Numbered from the stretch's first letter, positions 43,108 to 56,640 are shown. The stretch is DNA of 64,000 nt from Closterium sp. NIES-65 (GCA_948144175.1 CANXME010002275.1:4215001-4279000), one strand, 5' to 3'. The notes: a model not told the origin generated them from the sequence alone. A program made the numbers and translations.

Positions 43108-46100
43108 ATGACTTCCCTTTGTCGTACTGGTGGGTGTGGTGACGGCGGTGGTGGCAGCAGTGGGAGTGGTGGCGGCCGTAGTAGCAGTCACTGTGGCGCT
43201 GTTTGGTGCGGAGTGTCTGGCGGTGGCCAGATGCAGCTACAGCGGCGTCCGACCCTTACGCCCCGGCAGCTTCGTGTGTGGCTTTACCAGCGTGGGCCGT
43301 CTCCGAGTCCAGGTCGCTGCCCGTACGTCATTCGCACAGGTCGTCGAGCTGGTGAGACCTGTGGGACACTTGGACACGCACAGTCGTGCTGCTTCGCCTA
43401 TTTGACTGACGTCTGGCGCACAGAGTTTGGCGACGAGGCTGAGATCCCCCCCTGGCTTGAGCTGCTTAGGTCGGGCATTGCTGTCTTTGCTTTAGACTAT
43501 GACGCCATCCTTACTGCCATGTCTGCTTTGCCTGGTGGTGCTAAGCGTGACTGTCACCTGTGCGTGCAGTACGACCCCGGTATAGAGTTTGCTGCTCTAG
43601 GTGCTAGTGAGGCTGCTGCTTTAGGTGCTAGCGAGTCTGCTTCCTCAGGTACTGCGTCTGCTGAGGCCTTGCACACCTTCACGCTTGACTCAGGTGCTTC
43701 CCGCTGTTTCTTTCGTGACAGTTTTGCACTCACACCACTCAATGCACCTGTTGCAGTCTCTCCGGCTGACCCCTCAGGGGGCCCAGTTCTTACACGGCCC
43801 ACCACTGTGCTTCCGTGCCCGGCGGTTCCGCCTAGCTCACTAACAGGCTTCCACCTCCCCTCGTTCTCTACGAACTTGGTGAGCAACGCACTTCTCTAGG
43901 ACCAGTGGGTTGACACCTTCACTCCTGGAGGACTGCGTGTGGCGATCTGTACGTGCTCCCAGACCGGCCGCCACCTGGCCATGTTTACCCGTCGGCCAGG
44001 GTCGAGTCTTTACACACTGATGACTGCGCCTCCTCAGGTAGCTGCTACTGGTCAGGTGTCTGCGTCCGGTCAGGTAGCCTCCCCTTGTGAGTGTCACTCC
44101 CTGTCACACCAGACTCTTCTCTGGCACCACCGTCTGGGTCACCCCTCCTTGCCACATCTACGTGGCATGCACCGTTGCCTCCTTGTGTCTGGTCTTCCCA
44201 GGTCTCTCCCTCCCCTCCCTGTCTCGCCTGCGCCGCCCTGCCTTCCTTGCGTCGAGGGGCGGCAGCGCGCCGCTCCTCACTCCTCCTCGTTTCCCTCGAC
44301 AGGGGCTCCTCTGCAGACCCTCCACTTGGACGTGTGGGGCGCAGCCCGCGTTCGTGGACAGGGCGGTGAGCGGTACTTTCTGCTGGTTGTCGACGACTAC
44401 TCGCGGTACACCACGGTCTTCCTCTTGCGCACCAAGGGTGAGGTCCATGCTGTCCTGATCCCTTGGATCCGAGCAATTCGTCTCCGGCTCCGCCGCAGGT
44501 TCCGCCATCCCTTCCTATCTTGCGTCTGCACTCTGACAGAGGTGGTGAGTTCACCTCCGAACTCTTGCGGGCCTTCTGTTAGGGGGAGGGCATCGAGCAG
44601 TCGTTCACGCTTCCGGGCTCACTACAGCAAAATGGGGCTGCTGAGCGCCGCATTGGCTTAGTCATGGAGGTTGCTCGTACCTCCTTGATTCATGCGGCGG
44701 TTCCCCATTTTATGTGGACGTTTGCGGTCCGGTTAGCCGCACAGCAGCTCAACCTCTGGCCCCGTGTCTCCTTGCCGGAGACCTCGCCCACACTGCGTTG
44801 GACGGGGGAGGTTGGCGATGCGTCGTGTTTTCGGGTCTGGGGTGCTCGTGCCCTTGTCCGCGATATGTCCGCGCACAAGCTCTCCTCCCGCACCATTCCC
44901 TGTGTCTTCCTTGGCTTTGTCCCTGATGCGCCTGGCTGGCAGTTTAACCACCCCACCTCGCGCCGTGTCTTCCCCTCTCAGGACGTCACCTTTGATGAGT
45001 CGGTTACTTTCTACCGTCTCTTCCCCTACCGCACTGCCCCTCTCCCTCCCCCGCCGCTTTTCCTCGCTGCAGGTCCCCCTCCGGTAGACCCCCCCCCCCC
45101 TCAGGGTCCTGCTTTTTCAGGTGTGTCTCAGGTAGACCCGCCCCCCTTGGCTGAGCCTGTAGAGGTCACTAGCGACTCTGGTGCTTCTGCGGGAGGTACT
45201 GCTGAGGGTGCTGCTTTTGAGGGTGCTGAGCCTGCGCGTGAGGTGCTGGGGAGTGCGGAGCGTGGGGGTGCTGAGCCTGCTGCTGCGGAGTCTGGGGGTG
45301 CTGAGCCAGTCCGTGAGGTGCCTGGGGGTGCGGAGCCTGGGGGTGCTGGGTCTGCTGGTGTTCCTTTGGGTCTCGTTTCACGACGCGGGCCTGTCTCACC
45401 ACAGTAGGCACGAGAGTGGCTTGCGTTGCGTACCCGCCTGAGGAGTCGTGCTGATGGAGCTGCTCGTCGTGGAGGCGCTGGGAGTGCTGGTGTCTCTGGT
45501 CCTGGAGGTGCTCGTACTGGAGGCACTGGAGCTGCCGGGACTAGTGCTGCTCCTGGAGCTGTAGGTGTCGGTTCCCGGGGTGCTATTGCTGGAGGTACTG
45601 GGGATGGAGGCCCTGGAGCTGGTGCTGTCGACCCTGGAGTTGGAGACCTTGGAGCTGGAGGTGCCGGTTCTGGGGGTGTAGCGGCTGGAGGTACTAGGGC
45701 TGGAGGCCCTGGAGCTGGTGCTGTCGACCCTGGAGCTGGGGGTGCTGAGTCTGCAGGCGTTCCTCTGGGTCTCGTTTCACGACGCGGGCCTGTCTCACCA
45801 CAGCAGGCACAAGAGTGGCTTGCGTCGCGTACCCTCCTGAGGAGTCGTGCTGCTGGAGCTGCTTGTTGTGGAGGCGTTGGGAGTGCTGGTGTTTCTGCTC
45901 CTGGAGGTGCTCGTGCTGGAGGTACTGGAGCTGCCGAGTCTGGTACTGCTCTTGGAGCTGGAGGTGTCAGCTCTGGGGGTGCTGCTGCTGGAGGTCTGGG
46001 GCTGGAGACCCTGGAGATGGTGCTGTCAACCCTGGCGTTGGAGACCCTGGAGCTGGAGGTGCTGGTTCTGGGGGTGCTGCTGCTGCAGGCCCTAGCGCTG

Positions 46101-48725
46101 GTCCTGTCGACCCTGGAGCTGGGGACCGCGAGGCTGGAGGTGCCGGTTCTGGGGGTGCTGCTACTGGTGGCGCTGGAGCTGTTCTGGAGCTGCTGGAGGC
46201 GCTGGAGCTAGAGCTACTGGAGTCCCTGGAGCTCGAGGTACTGCTGCTGGAGGTGCTGGAGCTGAAGGTGCTGCTGCTGGAGTCGCTGGAGCTGGAGGTT
46301 CTGGAGCTGCTTGAGGCGCTGGAGCTGCTGGAGGCGCTGGAGCTGCTGGAGGCGCTGGAGCTGGAGGTGCTGCTACTGGAGTCATTGGAGCTAGAGGTGC
46401 TGTTGCTGTAGGTGCTGGAGCTGGAGGTTCTGGAGCTGTTGGAAGCACTGGAGCTACTGGTACTTGTGGCCCTGCACCGTCGCGACTGTTTTTCGCTCCG
46501 CCGTCACCGTCGTCTCTGCCACCGCCTGACTCCGTGCTTCGCCAGGTTCTTAGGCTCCCGTCTTCCACCGGCCTCCCATTACAGCCCGGAGCACTACTGC
46601 CTGCTCCTTCTCCTTACACTGAGCAGACAGACTTGCTTACAGAGCGTCGTGAGCCTACGTCTCGTCCTGCCTCGCCTGTTCGCGCTGGTCGCACTGGTCG
46701 TCGTGTTCCTCGTGAGCGTCCGCCTCCTGTCCTTGGCATGCACACTATGGCACTTCATCCTTCCCCTATTTCATAGCGTGTTCCCCTACTGTCTCCTCCT
46801 GCGTCTTCTCTACCTGACGTTGAGGACCCTGAGTCTGACTTGGTTCGTGCTGGTCACCCTACTGTCACGCGTCTGCTAGCCTCTGTTGTCACTGACACGT
46901 CGTTTGAGTCTGCTGCTGCGTCTGCCTTAGTCTCTAAGCTTGCTGACTTTGCTGCTGCCTGTCGTCTCGACTTCGCTGCTAGTCTTGTTGCTCAGTCTGA
47001 GTCTGTCTGTCCTCCGTCCGTCGGGGGTGAGTGTGCTCTTGGCATGGACGTCCTTGACGACAGGTAGGAGGACTTTGAGTGTCTTGCAGGCGCTGCCCCT
47101 CATCTTGTGGCCATGCTGCTTGCCCCTGAGGAAGACCCGGATGCTCCAGACATCCCGACCCCGCGCTCTTACGCTGAGGTGATCGCGGGTGAGTACTCCT
47201 CTCAGTGGCAGACAGTCATGGACGCAGAGATGGCATCCTGGAAGTCCACAGGCACTTACGTCGATGAGGATCCCCCTCCTTGGGCGAACATCGTCGATGG
47301 CATGTGGATTTTCAGGGTGAAGCGGCCGCCGGGTTCTCCGCCTGTCTTCAAGGCTCGTTACGTTGCACGAGGCTTCAGTCAGTGACAGGGAGTTGACTTC
47401 TTCCATACCTTCTCCCCCACCCCAAAGATGACCACTCTTCGGGTGTTGCTGCACGTCGCCGCTCAGCATAACTACGAGCTTCACTCTCTTGACTTCAGCA
47501 CAGCGTTCTTACAGGGCAGTCTATAGAGGAGATCTGGCTGCGCCGCCCACCTGGCTTCACTGGGTCGTTCCCTCCTGGTACCTAGTGGAGCCTCCATCGG
47601 CCAGTCTACGGTCTCCGTCAGGCGCCTCTTGGGTGGTACGACACACTGAGGACGACACTTGCGACTCTTGGGTTTGCTCCTTCCACTGCTGACCCGTCGC
47701 TGTTTCTGCGCACCGACACTTCGTTGCCGCCGCTCTACATCCTCGTGTACGTTGACGACTTGGTCTTTGCCATTGCTGACACTGAGGCTATCGCCCTAGT
47801 GAAGTCGGAGCTATAGAAGAGACACATGTGCACAGAATTGGGTGAGCTGCATAGTTACCTTGGCTTGCAGATCACCCGAGACAGAGCACGCCGCACCATC
47901 TTACTGACTCAGTCACACATGGTGCAGTAGGTCCTTCAGCGGTTCGGCTTCACCTGGTCCTCAGCACAGGCCACTCCTCTGGCTACAGGTCACTCGCTCT
48001 CAGCTCCACCTTTGGACGAGTCCGTAGAGTCGAGTGGTCCTTACCTAGAGCTAGTGGGCTGCCTCATGTAGCTGATGACATGCACTCGTCTTGACCTTGC
48101 GTGCCCTCTTTGCCTTCTGGCTCGCTACGTGGCTCCTTGTCAGCACCGAAAGGTGCACATGGATGCTTCTAAGAGGGTACTGCGCTACTTGTGCAGTATA
48201 TTGGGCATGGAGCTCGTGCTTGGAGGACGGGGCGACGTTGTCCTCACTGGGCACTCGGACGCTTCTTGGGTTGACGACCTGGCTACGCAGCGGTCGTCAC
48301 AGGGTTACACCTCCAGTCTTGGCTCTGGCACTGTTTCTTGGCGGTCTACACGCTCGTCTTCTGTTCTCAGCTCCAGTTGTGAGGTTGGGATCTACGCCAC
48401 AGCCATGGCTGCACAGGAGTTACGCTGGCTTACCTACCTGCTGACCGACTTGGGAGAGAGGCCTCGTTCTCCTCCAATTCTGTACGTCGACAAAAAGTTT
48501 GCTATTGCCTTGTGTCAGAATCACAGACTAGAGCACAAAACAAAGCACATCGCTCTGCATTACTTCCTTGCTCGAGAGTTACAGCAGCGTGGTCAGCTTC
48601 GTGTCGCTCACGTGCCCACCTGTGACAACACTGCTAATGTATCCACCAAGGCCCTTCCGGCTGGTGATCATCAGCGCTTCTGCACTGCTCTAGGCCTGGT
48701 GCCTACGTTTCCTCACTTGTTGTAG
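43108..48725 (+). pseudogene. Copia 3 pol, decayed; gag domain absent
   Basis: The remnant opens in the glycine-rich region. It retains a variant finger (C-x13-C-x4-H-x3-C), protease (LDSGASRCFF), integrase (HHRLGH, LPC and a HSDRGGEF block in a shifted frame near 44530), a low-complexity linker, reverse transcriptase with YVDD near 47745, and RNase H ending at 48725. Stops occur at about 43897, 45405, 47383 and 47521, and several frameshifts are present (near 44510, within 45400-46900, and later). In the linker a block of about 399 bp is tandemly duplicated (starting 45361 and 45760). Confidence 0.9.
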
Positions 48726-48959
48726 ACTCTGTCTGTACTGTGATCTATATATGTATACCTGCATGTTTACTCTTGCTAGGTAGTGATCACTGTACTATTG
48801 TTGTTGCATATATACCTTTGCATGTGAACTGGCCTTGTGGCCCCTTTGCTTGTGCTTGAGTGTGTAGTGACGTTGTGATCCACCCCGAGCTTGCTTTGCT
48901 TTGTTTTTCTTGACTGGTCTTGTGACCCCTTGTTCTCCCCTACTTTGCCTATGGGGGTG

Positions 48960-49092
48960 TGTCAAACAAAATATGTGTTACTTCTGTGTAGGCTGTAGTG
49001 GGGTAGCTGATATGAGGTACAACCCGAAGTTAGGGTTAGTACTTGTACCCACATTTCATTCAATGCAACCATTCCTGCTTGCTATCTTGACA
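48960..49092 (+). repeat. Copia 3 3' LTR
   Basis: This is the second 133-bp LTR, preceded by the purine tract TATGGGGGTG and followed by the duplication TATGT. Confidence 0.92.
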
Positions 49093-49097
49093 TATGT

Positions 49098-51063
49098 TGC
49101 ATTAGGCGGTTTGACGCTATCATGATACGACGGATGGACGGGACCAGATGGTATGGATGGCTTGAGGCTCTGTGACACGAACAAAACAGCTACCGTCAGC
49201 ATCTTGCCTCGTCACCAATACAAAGGCAATGTGGGCCTTGTGCTGCTTCTTTAGTCAATCTAACAATGTAAAAAGCTACCACAGAGAAAAGCCTCACATA
49301 GAAATGAGATAATTGCTTGTACCTTACTACTTTCTACTGTCATGCCACATGAGCCTAAAAAAACCAGCGAGTGAATCACCACCAACTCTTTTGTATCTTC
49401 TTTTTTAGTTGTACTACCAAGTCACTAAACGCAATGTGTTCGTTTTTAGCTCATTCGCCATGTTGTTCATTTTCTATTATGCAAGCACCGAATGGCATAA
49501 AAATAACTGAGGTGAGTGCAAAAAGGCCAGAGTCAGAAGCTAAGGGGACAATCAACTCGTAATTAGCGAGAAAAAACATAAGCGATGGAGCAAAGAGTTA
49601 AAAGTGAGTTAGTGGGGTAACAACAGGCATGTGGGGGTAGTGCATATAGTATGGAAAGAGATGGTGTGGATGGCAGAAGGTATTATGGTAATGAGTAGGA
49701 TGGATGACATGAAATACGATGGATGTCATGATGTAGGATGGGTGCCATGAGATGCCATGGACGGCATTAGATATGATTGATGGCATGAGATGAAAATGAT
49801 GACATGTGATGGAATGGAGGCCACGAGATGGGATGCTTGGCAAGAGATGAGACCTAAAAGCATGCAATGGGATAGGATGGCATGAGATGGGATGAATGGC
49901 AAGAGATAATATGGGTGGCATAAGATGGGATGGCATAAGATGTTATGTGTAGCATGAGCCTAGATAGGTTCCATGAGATGTGATAAAATGGTAGGCATGA
50001 AATGAAATGAATGGCATGATATCGGATAGATGAAATGAAATCGGCTGCATGGAATGAGACGGGACGAATTGCACGAGATGTGCATGATCACTTGATTGGC
50101 TGCATAGCATTCAAAAGGATGTATCGCGTGAGATGGGATGAAATTGTGCATGAGATAGGATGGATGCTATGAGATGCCATGGAGGGCATGGGCTGGGATG
50201 GATCGCATGAGATGAGATGGATGGCATGAGATGGTACGATGTTACGTTGAGCTAGAAATATAATGAATGGGTGGCATGAAATGGAATGGATAGAAGGAGA
50301 TGGAAATGGGCTAGATTGAAACAGACGGGATGCATATGCAATGGGATGAATGACACGAGATGTAATTCATGGTACATGATGGGATGGATGGCATGAGATG
50401 GGATGCATAGCACGAGATGGGTTGGAAAACATTGGTATGTCCTGAGATGGGTTGGGACGGATGTCTTATGACGGGATGGGCAGCATGAGATTGGATAGAT
50501 ATTATGTGTCTTAATTGGATGGATTGCATGGGATGAAATGGATTGTGGCAGGAGATGAGATGGATGGCATGATTTGGGATGGATTGCGCGAGATGGGACG
50601 GGTTGGATGGCATGAGATGAATCGGATTGGATGAGATGGGCTGCCATAAGATGAAATGGTTGGGATGAAAACGAAAGGATGCGTTGAAAGCTTCGGATGG
50701 CATGAAATGGGTTGGATGGAAAGCGATGGCATGGATGGTATGAAATGGGATGAAAGACATGATTTAATATCGATGGGATGAATGGCTTGCGATATGGAGG
50801 ATTGCAGGAGATGAGGTGTTCGGGATGAGACAGGATGAACGAAATGAAAAGGGATGAATGACGTGTCATGGATTGGATGGATGGTATGAGATGGAATGGA
50901 TGGAATGTGATGGGATGGATGGTATGAGAAGGGAGGGATGGTATGGGATGGGAAGGATGGCATGAGATTGTATGGTTGGAGTACAATGGGATGGTTTGGA
51001 TGGGAAGAATTGCTTGAGCTGGGATGGGTCACATGAGATGGAATGTATATTGGATGGCATGAG
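49098..51063. repeat. GGATGGATGGCATGAGATG minisatellite, main block
   Basis: This is the same degenerate repeat as at 41094-42109. It is dense from about 49630, while 49170-49620 is mostly unique AT-rich sequence with no gene seen. It abuts the 20-bp array at 51064. Confidence 0.85.
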
Positions 51064-51460
51064 TTCACATCACTTGCTGCTTCCTCACATCACTTGCTGC
51101 TTCCTCACATCACTTGCTGCTTCCTCACATCACTTGCTGCTTCCTCACATCACTTGCTGCTTCCTCACATCACTTGCTGCTTCCTCACATCACTTGCTGC
51201 TTCCTCACATCACTTGCTGCTTCCTCACATCACTTGCTGCTTCCTCACATCACTTGCTGCTTCCTCACATCACTTGCTGCTTCCTCACATCACTTGCTGC
51301 TTCCTCACATCACTTGCTGCTTCCTCACATCACTTGCTGCTTCCTCACATCACTTGCTGCTTCCTCACATCACTTGCTGCTTCCTCACATCACTTTCTGC
51401 TTCCACACATCACTTGCTGCTTCCTCATATCACTTGCTGCTTCCACACATCAATTTCTGC
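51064..51460. repeat. 20-bp tandem repeat, about 20 copies
   Basis: The unit is TTCCTCACATCACTTGCTGC. Fifteen consecutive copies from 51081 to 51380 are identical, with one partial unit before and four diverged units after. Because 20 is not a multiple of three and the unit has no stop in any + frame, all three frames stay open, producing spurious ORFs of about 125-170 codons. There are no spacers, so it is not a CRISPR array. Confidence 0.95.
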
Positions 51461-51689
51461 AGACTTTCTTCTAACGATGTTTCTTGAGTAAGACACACAT
51501 AACATCTTTCTTCTAAAGATGTTGCTTGGCTTGAGTAAGGCACACACATGATATTGACAAATCCTGCCAATTTGGTTGGGAATTGTAAGAGGCATGAGTG
51601 AACCACCACATTGCTGATCAGCGGGTGGCTGCAACTTGTAAGGGGGGTCAAACAGGTAAGACTTGCAGGTGAGCAGCGAGGCACCCAGT

Positions 51690-52200
51690 CTTTAGCATGG
51701 GATGCGATCCTGTAGTTTTCATGGCATGGAGTAGGATGGCCATGAAATACAATGGCTGTTATGAGATATGATGGGTCTATGGATGGCATAAGATGACAAG
51801 GGATGGTATGTATAATCTGAGTCAGAACAGGTGTGAAACGGAAATAGAATGGATGGCGTGAGATGAATTGAAAGCATGACATCGGATGGATGAAACGGAA
51901 TGGCCTGGATGGAATGTGTTGGGATGGATGGCATCAGTTTGGGACGGATGACATGACATAGTATGGTTAGCATGATATGAGCGCATTTCTGGGATGGATG
52001 ACATGAGAGGGGCCAGATTTGTAGAAAATTGGATGGATGGCTAAGATGACATGTATTGTATGAGATGGGATGGGTGGCGTGAGATGGGACGGCTCGCATG
52101 ATATGGGATGGATGACATGAGAGGGGCCAGGTTTGTGGGATGGATGGTATCACATGAGATGTGTTCTATGAGATGGGATGGGCGGCATGAGATAGCACGC
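51690..52200. repeat. GGATGGATGGCATGAGATG minisatellite, right block
   Basis: The degenerate unit continues here, including a longer duplicated piece (GGATGGATGACATGAGAGGGGCCAG at about 51993 and 52106). The stretch 52201-52733 that follows holds no feature I can support. Confidence 0.8.
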
Positions 52201-52733
52201 ATGAATGTCAGTCTTGGTGGGGGGGGATGTGGAAGGGAAGGGCGATGGGAAGGCTGAATGATGCTAGATGATACAGAGAAGAGGGTGAGTGGCAAGTGTG
52301 CCAGTGGTTGGGTGACCAGATTCATGTGAGAGATGGGTGTGATGGTGTGGGGGGCTGTAAGTGGAGGCAGAGATATCTGAAACAAAAAACACAGGTAGAA
52401 AGTTTCAAGTGCACCGGTATTTACTTTCAGACCAACTAATTGAAGGACTAAAAAAATCAGATTATAAGAACATGGTTTGAGAACTTTTCTGTACCACTTA
52501 CTTGATCTCTGACAAATCAGGTGAAATGAATTGCATCCAAAATCAGACAACTACAGTAGACTTATCCTAATTGGAAGATGAAAACAGTGAAAATGCTTGC
52601 TGTCTCCCCAACACTCACATGTATACATCTACAAAGATCAGCAAGACATATTCTCATGCCTACCTAGTACATTACTACCATACAAATCTGCACACCAAAA
52701 CAACCTAGACATGCCAGCTGCTGGTTTGACGAC

Positions 52734-55084
52734 CTAGTCATCTAACACCGGATCTGAGCCAAGCATCTTGCAGCCACGGAGGTGGAGATCTCGCAGCATC
52801 GTCAAGCAACAAAGGTCTTGCGGCAGAAACTGAAGCTGCTCACAGTCACGCAGGTCCAGCTCTCTGAGTCTCCCCCAGTGGTGGAAGTTGGGAGGGAGGA
52901 CGTGAAGTGGTGTCCTGCTGAGGTCCAATTTGTGCAGGTAGGTGAGGGCGGTGAAAGAACAGGGCACGGCTGTGAGGGAGGAGCAATTCCGTAGGCTGAG
53001 GTCACCAAACTTAATAAGGAAGAGAGGGTCTCGGGAAGGTGGGTCAGATTTGGAGCTTCGACCTGGAGAGACCTGAGTTGAACAAGCTCAGCCACACTTT
53101 CTGGAATCTCCTGCAAAGATTCTTCTCCTTCCAAACCCATCTGCCGCAACTGAGGAAGGGATCCGATGTCATGAGGCAGGTGTTGCAGGGACTTGGCGTT
53201 CGAGATGCGCAGGTCACGGAGGCATGATAGGAACCCGAGCAGGAGAGGAATCTCTGCTTGTTCAGCGCCCAGCTGCATCTCCAGTTGCTTGATCCCAGAA
53301 AGGCTACGGCTGGTTGCTGGTGCGTCCATGAAAGTGACATTAATCAGCTTCAGCTTTTTGAGATTCGGAGCCGTTGACATGTCAGGAAGAATGATGCTGC
53401 TGGTGTCATTCCCCAACCTCAAGGTCTCCAGAGACCTAGGCAAGGATTGTAGAGTCTCCGTTAAGAGAACACACCCAGTCAGATCCAGCTCCTTCAGGCA
53501 TAAAAGGTTTTCCATGACTCGGGGTGCAGAAGCGAGCTTGATGCACATGCGGACTTTGAGATTCTCTAGGCGGCTCAGCTGAGTGATGGATTCCGGCAGC
53601 TCTGTCAACTCCTTGCACCTGCTCAAAGTCAGCTCTCGCAGGCCACCCAGCTGGCCTGTACCCTCTGGAAGGCTAACGATGGGACAATTGGTGATACTCA
53701 ACCGTGTTAGAGAGGAGAGACGACCGAGTGACGGCGGCAGCTGCTGCAGATCGGCACAGCTGCTCAGCACCAAAGTGTGGAGATTGGTCAGCTTGCCTAT
53801 CTCCTCTGGGTTCGGCAGCCTTGATCGCCTGATGGTCAACAATTCAAGGGCAGACAAGGAAGAGATTGCTGCAGGGACGATGTCAGTGAACATACAGTCA
53901 ATGAACAGCTTCTGAAGCCCTGTGAGCAACCCAATAGAATCAGGGAGTTTCTCCAGTGGCAACATACTCAACACTAAGGACGTCAGCCGTGACATATTTC
54001 CAAACTTCTCAGGCAGGCTGTCTAAACCGCAGTTGGAAATAGTTAGAATCTCCAAGGTGCTGATGCTTGTGATGGAATCTGGCAGCTCAGTCAAAAAACG
54101 GCTCTCTGAAATGCAGAGTTCGCAAAGCGCCGGGAACTGCGCGCCAAGGTCCTCAGGCGGGATGTTTCGAACATGGGCTAGCAGGAGACGCTGAAGACGG
54201 AAACACGGTACGGCTGACGGAAACATGGAATGGAAGTTTGTTGGCGCCCGCACAAATCCCAGCAACTCAAGAGTTGTCAGTTGAGCAAATGAGAAATCTC
54301 CGATGAACTTGCGGAACCATGTCCTTCCTGGAAAAAACAGGCTGGTCAAGTTTGAAAGGCTAGTTAACGGCGACAGCTGATGTAACCGCATGCCCCGTTT
54401 CTGAATTGAAAGCTTCATGAGCGAAGACAGATTGGCGAAGTTAGGGTCCTTCAAAGGCGACATTTCCCCGAGGGACAGAGTGTGTAGGCGCGTCAGCTGC
54501 AAGAACGAGAGCGGAAGCTTCGTTGCCTGATGGAGGCACTGGAGTGACAGCTGCTCCAAGCGGCGACATCGGCGGAAGAGATTATCCAGGCCGGCTGGCG
54601 TGACGGGGTATCCTGATGCGACATCGATGAAGACTTCCATCTTCTCTCCGTCATACACTTCGTTATCCTTTGGAGCAATGCGTTCGCCGACATGAAGAGC
54701 GGTTAGGTTTTGAAAGGACGAGCCGAGAAATGCCAGGAAATCGTCGTCGATCGTTTCCATGCTCCCATCGCTTAGGTGCAGGCGAGTGAGATTCGGGAAG
54801 GACGCCAAAAAGCGTTTGAGATCCCGGCGAGACAAGAAACGATTCTGTAGCACCTGAAGCGCTGTGACGGATTCGTGTGCGAGTTCCCGCCAGCGACGGC
54901 AGAGGGAGGCGATGAGGAGAACGTGTGAGACATTGGTAGAGGCAAGAGGCATCGAGACATTTTCGCCGGTACTAGCATAACGCGAGAGAGATAATGACGA
55001 GGCTGACCGGAATGGGTCTGAACGCCAGAAGATCCTGATGAAAACTTCATCATGGAGACAGCAGATGCTCGTCGCAGCACTCAT
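52734..55084 (-). pseudogene. F-box/LRR gene with 3' frameshift (copy 2)
   Basis: The ATG at 55084 opens a degenerate F-box (CCLHDEVFIRIFWRSD, then VSHVLLIASLCRRWRELA), followed by leucine-rich repeats over about 690 residues. Near 53010-53020 the sequence is one base shorter than copy 1, so the natural C-terminus (ALTYLHKLDLSRTPLHVLPP to the stop at 52734) is in another frame. The shifted frame runs to 52802 as an unrelated Ser/Thr-rich tail, giving a 760-residue protein if translated. It could be an expressed truncated form or a recent pseudogene. It is close to copy 1 throughout, including METIDDDFLAFL and SSIILPDMSTAPNL. Confidence 0.8.
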
Positions 55085-56640
55085 GTCCTTGTACGATTGA
55101 CGTGCTAAGCTCTGGCTCCTGCGACGTTTATTTCACAACGAACACTAAGTTGGGGAAGCACAACCTTTGTTAGACAACTTTAGGAGAGGATGCTACTGGT
55201 TCGACAAGCAAGATAACAGCAGTCAGATTTACTAGATGAGAGCCATGCCAGTTATACTGCAGAGATCTTTGCAAACAAAGCGAAGTTGAAACGTAGGGCT
55301 CGACCAGACTGGAGCTTCCTATCGTCATGGCTGCCAGATTTACGCAGGAGCAAAATACCACCATGCAATGTAGGATGCCTCACAGTTGTCATATTGACAC
55401 GCGGAGGGAAGGAAAGCACAAACATGGAGCATGTCTCATCTCACAGTTGTCATATCTTCGTGGGAGTGAAATTCCACCATCCCATCCCTCTCCATCCGCT
55501 CTCCGCTTTCACCTTCACGAAGTTCAACCCATCACGTCGCCGTTCGTCTCGCCAGCCAACCGAGAGCTTCGACCTCCTGTTGTTCTTGCTGGGGCTATAC
55601 TTCAGAACGTACCCTTTACTAACTTTCCGCTATGTTCCACTTCATCATACAGCGCAGTGATTTGAAATGCAACATTAGGTTGTTCACGTTACCTTTAAAG
55701 AAGTGTACTTCCTCAACAATGCTTCTGTACAAGCAGGAAGTGTCAAGCTCTGACAGTGACGCCCTAATGTAGGGCGTCTGAAAGTAGCAATAATAAAATG
55801 TTTGGAGATGTGTTTTGAATTAACATAACGAGGGTTACATTGCCCTTTGATGGACAGCTCCTCGTATAACGCAACGCTTCTAACACAACAGTAGAGGCGT
55901 AAGGACCAATTTCATATATGCTAAGTCACCACCACCACATATTTTCCATTATTTTTTAGCTGTGCTGCCAAGTCACTGAACTCATCTGTATCCGTCTCTA
56001 GCTCGTCCTCCATGTCATTCAGTTTCTGCCATGCATGTGGTGCAGTCAGACATGAGTGAAAATTGGATGATGTGATATGCGAGAAAAGAAATTTGGAAGT
56101 GAATGGAATAGTGGGAAAAAAACAGAAGCGATAGAGGGGCTGGAATAGGCAATGGAGTTGCTTCAGGCATGAGGAAGTACGGTGTATGGATGGCATGAGA
56201 TAGGGATGGGTGGCATGAAGTTGAATGAATGACATGAGACAGCTGGCATGAGATAGTATGCATGAGAGAACGTACACTGATCTTCTCTCCTCGTTCCATC
56301 AGCCTGTTCCTCGCATTAGCGGCTGCAGATGCTGGTGAGCCTGCAGGGGGTCATGTGGGACACATGAGGAAGCATGAGAGACATGAAGAGCAGGCCAGAA
56401 ACATGCGCAAGAGGGGAGAGATACAGCAAATAAGCAACCAATGGGGATGTTATTGACATGGCAGAAGCCACCAATGGGCAACCGCAGAAACGTTAAAATG
56501 TTCAAGGTAGCAGCATGATTATGGATGTGGGGCGAAGTCCGTTAAAAATAGATAAATAGCAAGAAGCAAGCACCCTCCGGTGTTGTGTTGATGTTGTGTA
56601 CTGCTTCGGCGCCACGTGGTCGGGCTCTTGGGTTGAATCA
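55085..56640. other. Intergenic, no gene; scattered minisatellite units
   Basis: This is the upstream region of copy 2. A few TGGCATGAGATAG-type units are present at about 56190-56260. No coding or RNA feature is supported. Confidence 0.45.

Larger units (their letters stand above)
42110..49092 (+). mobile_element. Ty1/copia element, plus strand, gag-deleted (copia 3)
   Basis: The LTRs (42110-42242 and 48960-49092, 133 bp) are flanked by TATGT (42105-42109 and 49093-49097). They differ at about nine positions by eye, so this is the oldest of the dated copias. The primer site TGGTATCAGAGC at 42243 is an exact plant-type initiator tRNA-Met match. The purine tract is CCTATGGGGGTG next to 48960. 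The gag domain present in copias 1 and 2 is missing. Confidence 0.94.

Noticed and set aside
51064..51460. CRISPR-like regular repeats
   Set aside because: The 20-bp units are directly adjacent with no spacers, and the window is eukaryotic. It is a simple tandem array.
51043..51491. Three overlapping ORFs of 125-170 codons rich in His, Leu, Ser and Cys
   Set aside because: They are the three frames of one 20-bp repeat that lacks stop codons.
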